Assembly (NCBI GenBank): GCA_030568195.1
Contig: JAJLTO010000005.1
Location: 1,178,001-1,242,000 of the forward strand
Source: Dipodascopsis uninucleata var. uninucleata
Taxonomy: Eukaryota > Ascomycota > Lipomycetes > Lipomycetales > Lipomycetaceae
Direction of reading: 5' to 3'
Length of the DNA: 64,000 nucleotides
Shown here: positions 59,562-64,000 of the stretch, in pieces
Layout of the letters: every line of letters starts with the position of its first letter
How positions within the stretch are numbered: position 1 is the first letter of the stretch
Position numbers and translations under genes: made by a program
The notes under the pieces: generated by a model
What the model saw: the letters and a program-made list of their open reading frames with translations, nothing else
The model's database searches: none
What the model was told of the DNA's origin: nothing

Positions 59562-61129
59562 GTTGGTTACTTCGCACTGCAATACAGTTCACAAGATGCT
59601 TAAGAGGCAAGAAGCTGAATTTTCATGAACCATAGGCGCGTTTTATAGACTTGGAGTCAAGGTCCAATATAACCATATTTTAGCCATACAAGCAAGCAAA
59701 GAGCGGCGTAATTTGGTCCGCCAATATTACTTGATTTCATGGTATAATAATTCGTATTTTCACATATCTTAACAAGTGAGAAGAGGTGGGAGGTTTTCAA
59801 TTAGAGCCAGCAACCGACAGGCTAAATAATCACTTATATAAACGCGGATTTGACAGACACTATATAATTTTAATATGAAATCTGTTCTCATGTATCCGAG
59901 GACGTTAGCGTGCTGATGCTTCTTGGAATATTAACGATATGCTTTCCGGTAAGAATAAACAGGCTATATAGACCGCGATTTGATTTTATTTGCTATAATA
60001 CTGTTAAGGGCTGTTACAAATTCAAAACGCTGAACTTTGCGCCAGCTTGGCTGCATGTAAAACTTATTTAGGGGAGTAAACTGTGCTATTCCCCGGATTT
60101 CTTATGGTGAAACCAATACATTGTTATATATTCCAAAGAAGTCTTTTTTGCGGGGAAGACTACGAATGGTAAATATATTTTAAGTATAAGTTTAATCAGT
60201 CGGCGTAAGTAAAGTTCGAAGCTACTAACTGTAAGGATGTACTAAAGATTACTTTAAATTTCCTTCGAAATAGTGGGACATAGATGTTGATCATGAAGAT
60301 ATCTATCCCCCACCTTCCATTTCAAATACTGCGATGTATAAATACACGCTTACAATAAAGTTGTCGTTCATGCTTACACTATAGAAAGCTTGTTTTATTG
60401 TCAGTTGACTACCAACACCGTTTTATCCTCTTTTGAAAAAATTGCATCTATAGCCGGTGTGAAGTTCGCACCCAAGAGTCATAACGCTAGGCATGTAGCG
60501 CATTGATGCATAACGCGTCATGATTTCGAGTATAATGCTAATTTTCATTGTTCTCATCGACAAGCTTCTTTCTAATGTTTGTGGGCTGCGTAATGCACAG
60601 CGAAATGTATGTGGTACGTCTTGAATCATGCCTCGCGTCACATGTTGTTCTCTTCAGATTCTGCGTAACTCTGTCCGTCCCGGACGACATACTAACATTA
60701 CTTGCGAAACTGCTCCTTTAATAAATTATGTGTGGCAGCTACTATCCCGCGTCGTATCTATTCCGAGACAAGGGTGCGGAAGAGGACTTTTGTACAGAAT
60801 ACAACCCCGCGATTTTTGCGGAGAAATTTGAGACAATAACCTACTTGTGAGATTCAACTAAGCATTGCTCTGGAGATAATTAAATAAGTAATTTCAGGAA
60901 TTACCAGAGAAACCATCCGAGAGTGAGATATTATATAACATAGCTCGAATCTCCATCTATATCTCAATATATGGATCACTTCTTTCACTCTTTTCACTAC
61001 AAGTGTTAAAGGTATTATTCGTACACTGTGAATATATTCAACTCACTTGTTTTCGCTAAAATCGCGCTCAGTTATACAGCATCTTTTACAGCATCATATA
61101 GCGCTTACCTTTAGAAATAAAGATTTGAA
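59562..61129. promoter_or_regulatory. Shared divergent region, GH93 / sugar porter
   Basis: About 1.57 kb between divergent starts. It includes GGCTAAA (59820-59826, the XlnR-type core), CCGCGATTT at 59973-59981 and 60807-60815, and GTCCG-TCC-CGGAC (60673-60685), an everted CCG/CGG pair. A TATATAAA lies at 59835-59842. No gene is seen; short open frames at about 60.4-60.8 kb lack support. Shared control of the two genes is inference. Confidence 0.45.
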
Positions 61130-62776
61130 ATGAAAGAGAATACTGCACAAAACACGCAGGAGGCTCCAAATACAGCGGAGGGAAATGATCGTAATCAGGT
61201 CACGCCGAGAAGGGACAACAAGAATTCCCCATCATATTTGAAACTTAGAGGTCAAAATCTAGTGTATGGAGTTACTTTGGGTAGCTCTATTGGATTCTTG
61301 CTCTTTGGCTATGATATTGGATACATCAGCGGTGTTACAACTGCAGATGAATTTTTGAAGGTTTTTGGTTATCCAAACGCCTCTTTACTAGGCTTTATTG
61401 TATCTGCATACGAAGTCGGCGCCATGTTTGGAGCACTGTTCCAGTTCTTGATTGGTGATCGCTACGGTAGAAAGGTTGGAATCTTAGGTGGTACAGTTGT
61501 TATCTTTATAGGAGCTGTACTGCAAACGTCTTCTTTTGGGTTGACACAGTTTCTAGTCGGCAGAGTAATCGCTGGCCTTGGTCTTGGTGCTATTACGACT
61601 GTAATTCCCGTGTGGCTAACAGAGTGCTCGATCCCTAAGAGCAGAGGTCGAATGATGGCTATGCAGCTGTCAAACTTGATTATGGGCCTTATTATATCAA
61701 ATTGGCTTGATTATGGCATGTCAAAATATCCAGGTAGTGTGATGTGGAGAGTTCCATGCGCCTTTCAGATTGTCTTCTGTATTCTCATTCTCTGCTATGT
61801 ACCATTTCTACCAGAGTCACCCAGATACTTATTTTCAGTTGGGCGAAAAGACCAAGCGACCCATACCTTATGTGCACTGAGAGCTGGGTTTCCAGAAGAT
61901 CCAGATATTGAAAAGGAAATCCAGGAGATTAATTATGCAATCGCAGTTGAATCAGAAGAAGTTGGATCGTGGAGTGAAGTTTTCAAGGATAATGGAATAA
62001 GTGGATTTACTCGAACCATGTTATCTTTTGTCGCGAACTTTCTCCAACAGATGACAGGAGTAAATATCATGTCCTCACTTGGCTCGTACATTTTACAAGA
62101 ATCAGTAGGTTTGAATCATTATGATGCGCTCTTAGTGTCTGGAGGAATGCAGATATTCTACTTCTTGAGCAGTATTATACCCTGGTTTATAATTGATCGT
62201 ATTGGGCGTAGAAAGCTTTTTATGATAGGTTCTGCTGGAATGGGTTCCTGCATGGTAATGTCTGCAATATTGGTAGGAATTGGTACCAAAGCCTGTGGTT
62301 ATGGTGCCATTGTATTCCTTTATATCTTCCAGACATTTTTCACTTTAGGATGGCAATCAAACATGTGGGTATACCCATCTGAGCTTATGCCACTGAAGCT
62401 GCGTCTTCGCGGTGGTGCTATTGCTGTCATTTCCCAGTGGCTCTTTGGCTTTGTGGTAGTCGAGATCACACCTCCCATGATTGACAGCATTAATTACAAG
62501 GCCTACATCATATTTGCTATATTCAACTTTATCACCATTCCTATAGTATATTACTGTTTCCCAGAAACCTCGAAGCGACCTCTGGAAGTAGTCGACCTTC
62601 TGTTTGCTGATCGCGATGGAAAAAGACCATCGATTTTTAGGGTAGTCCGCGATTCAACTGACAAGGGCTACATCGAAATGATTGAGAAGCAACTTGAGGA
62701 GCGTGCTGAACAGAATAATGCTGATATTATGGAAGAAAAGGAGAAACTTCAGCATTTCGAGAACATTGACGCCTGA
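61130..62776 (+). CDS. Sugar porter (MFS, 12 helices)
   Basis: Hexose/pentose-type transporter of the sugar porter family. Single exon, 548 aa. The N-terminal tail is charged and cytosolic. Helix 1 begins VTLGSSIGFLLFGYDIGYI (the GYD-x-G motif). The loop 2-3 signature is GDRYGRKVG, the loop 6 signature is PESPRYL (about 225), QQMTGVNIM is in helix 7 and DRIGRRKL is the loop 8-9 signature. YPSELMPLKLR follows helix 10 and PETSKRPLEVVDLLF is after helix 12. The tail is acidic with glutamine, possibly regulated by ubiquitin. The N-terminus has few Lys. The neighbour GH93 enzyme suggests arabinose or arabino-oligosaccharide uptake; that is a guess from context. Confidence 0.88.
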   Translation: MKENTAQNTQEAPNTAEGNDRNQVTPRRDNKNSPSYLKLRGQNLVYGVTLGSSIGFLLFGYDIGYISGVTTADEFLKVFGYPNASLLGFIVSAYEVGAMFGALFQFLIGDRYGRKVGILGGTVVIFIGAVLQTSSFGLTQFLVGRVIAGLGLGAITTVIPVWLTECSIPKSRGRMMAMQLSNLIMGLIISNWLDYGMSKYPGSVMWRVPCAFQIVFCILILCYVPFLPESPRYLFSVGRKDQATHTLCALRAGFPEDPDIEKEIQEINYAIAVESEEVGSWSEVFKDNGISGFTRTMLSFVANFLQQMTGVNIMSSLGSYILQESVGLNHYDALLVSGGMQIFYFLSSIIPWFIIDRIGRRKLFMIGSAGMGSCMVMSAILVGIGTKACGYGAIVFLYIFQTFFTLGWQSNMWVYPSELMPLKLRLRGGAIAVISQWLFGFVVVEITPPMIDSINYKAYIIFAIFNFITIPIVYYCFPETSKRPLEVVDLLFADRDGKRPSIFRVVRDSTDKGYIEMIEKQLEERAEQNNADIMEEKEKLQHFENIDA

Positions 62777-63736
62777 TATGTACTAATTATGTATTGAATC
62801 TACTATTCGTACATCTCAGTAGGATACTAGCTAATAAATGCACATCTCGGCGTAATAATTAGTTTACATATTTAAAAGCTATCATCATTGACAATGTAGC
62901 AAAGGTTTAACCACAATAACACACAAAAGTCAGAGCCATGAAATACTACTAGGCTTATGGTGGAACTGAGAGACGTTTAATATTGCTTGGCATTCCTTTA
63001 ATAGTAAACGTAAGTTGAACTCTAGAAGAAAGATAGATACTTTAAAAATATGTGGGAGTTTGTCCAAGTGCGGCGCTACACGTTACTAAATACTTATCCG
63101 TATTTTGACCGCATAGAATCGAAATTATGAGCCTCGGGCATAACTCCACCCGGAATAAGAAATATGTTAGGTGAATTTCCAGCGGTATTGAGGAATGTGC
63201 AGTGCTTGTTTATGTTTCTAAGATAGATTGAATTTATTTAGTCCTGTTATTCTGTACTGGTTACGCGATGACAGAAGAGAGCAATCTGAGAATGTTTTCG
63301 CACCAGTCACTTGTTTCTTGCTTAATTATATCCTGCTTGTAAGAAGCATGTGCATAACAAAATAGGTAATATAGCCTATAGCCATGAGATTAACGTAAAT
63401 ACGTTACTTGCACTCTCATTCTTGAACCTGTCTATCAGGAGTGCTAAAATGCTCGCAGAGATCGTCGTATCGCGGATCTTTCCTTTAGTAAAAACCCCTA
63501 CCCTTGTGACATTTGGTACAAGAATATAGTACTCACATTCAAAATTCGGCGATACTATATAGTTGCGACGGTTTTATGATTTATATAGGACAGAAAAATG
63601 ACAATTGATATAGTAGAATACTATAATAGTGATAAAGTAGGTATCATGGGTTATATGTAAGCACATTGGATATGGGTAGATTGTATTTGGGACAAGAACA
63701 TAGTATTTTGACGAGTATACATCGCATGCTCGAAGC
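62777..63736. other. Intergenic, downstream of the sugar porter
   Basis: About 960 bp of AT-rich DNA. I see no gene, RNA or repeat. Confidence 0.5.
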
Positions 63737-63832
63737 TAAATACCTCGCGACACAAGATCTACATTGTCTTCCCAATTATCACGACTGAGAAAATACTCCT
63801 TGAATTCTTTCTTAAAGGAACCGGAATAGTTC
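63737..63832 (-). CDS. Possible last exon of a gene running off the right edge
   Basis: On the minus strand, after a TTTTTCTTAG acceptor at 63833-63842, there are 31 codons with coding-like composition (NYSGSFKKEFKEYFLSRDNW and then EDNVDLVSRGI) and a TAG stop at 63737-63739. The stop directly upstream in this frame means an intron is required. I could not find a matching phase-0 donor inside the remaining 160 bp, so the previous exon would lie outside or the exon is spurious. No family was recognised. Confidence 0.3.
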
Positions 63833-64000
63833 TAAGAAAAATTTGTAAGCAAATTGTATAAATTTCGAAGAATGCCTTCCTTAATTCCAGCGGTAAGGAG
63901 AAAACTAATAGCAGTGCTCATCGATCATACGGATCATACTTCTTAGAAATCCAAGAGAAAGTTCACATACAATAATAGATCAAAATGAGAACCTCGATTT

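Noticed and set aside
60423-60831. Open frames of about 70 codons between the GH93 and sugar porter genes.
   Set aside because: Basic, Cys-rich random-looking sequences on both strands without signal or conserved motif.
63872-63965. ATG frame MPSLIPA followed by GTAAGG, which could be a first exon on the plus strand.
   Set aside because: No acceptor exon with a recognisable continuation lies before the window end.

Overview
The window is nuclear DNA of an ascomycete fungus, most likely a yeast or yeast-like species. It holds 26 protein-coding genes (the first runs off the left edge), one intron-bearing tRNA-Pro, and possibly the last exon of another gene at the right edge. The DNA is AT-rich. 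About half of the genes carry short introns, mostly near the 5' end, with GTAAGT/GTATGT-type donors and CTAAC/CTAAT-type branch sites. Several genes keep traits lost in Saccharomycetaceae: a KDM4-type demethylase, a Pab2-type poly(A)-binding protein, and an ATP sulfurylase with a full APS-kinase-like regulatory domain. CTG falls at conserved leucines (for example in the HELAH zinc motif of the M1 aminopeptidase), so the CUG-Ser and CUG-Ala yeasts are unlikely. An early-diverging Saccharomycotina or Taphrinomycotina lineage fits; the species cannot be named from sequence alone.

Layout. 1-6.8 kb: SPC25 (kinetochore), PAB2, RSP5 (HECT ubiquitin ligase). 8.6-10.3 kb: a secreted GH15 glucoamylase. 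11-20.4 kb: POP4, LIN1, a JmjN/JmjC histone demethylase, YME2, and an APC15-like acidic protein. 20.7-27.5 kb: M1 aminopeptidase, RVB2, and a divergent GET5 / PGA1-like pair. 28.4-30.8 kb: a Zn2Cys6 transcription factor. 31.4-38.3 kb: cofilin with five coding exons, tRNA-Pro(AGG), EDE1. 38.6-47.7 kb: BRX1, a large fungal alpha/beta hydrolase, and a type II membrane protein. 48.5-51.2 kb: a Vba/Fnx1-like MFS transporter and an unknown small membrane protein. 51.9-56.6 kb: a sulfate-assimilation cluster, MET14 (APS kinase), MET16 (PAPS reductase) and MET3 (ATP sulfurylase). 58.4-62.8 kb: a divergent pair of secreted GH93-type exo-arabinanase and sugar porter.

Genes working together. The MET3-MET14-MET16 cluster covers three successive steps from sulfate to sulfite. 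The perfect palindrome AAAATGCATTTT occurs three times in its non-coding DNA (51735, 52947, 57488), and I noticed it nowhere else in the window; it is a good candidate for a shared control element. The GH93/sugar-porter pair shares one 1.57 kb intergenic region and looks like a small arabinan-use module. Most other genes are housekeeping and scattered. Unusual gene architectures include initiator codons alone on an exon (RVB2, COF1), an 11-nt microexon in cofilin, a LIN1 without its GYF domain and an EDE1 without a visible UBA. I found no convincing transposon, retroelement, CRISPR array or rRNA.
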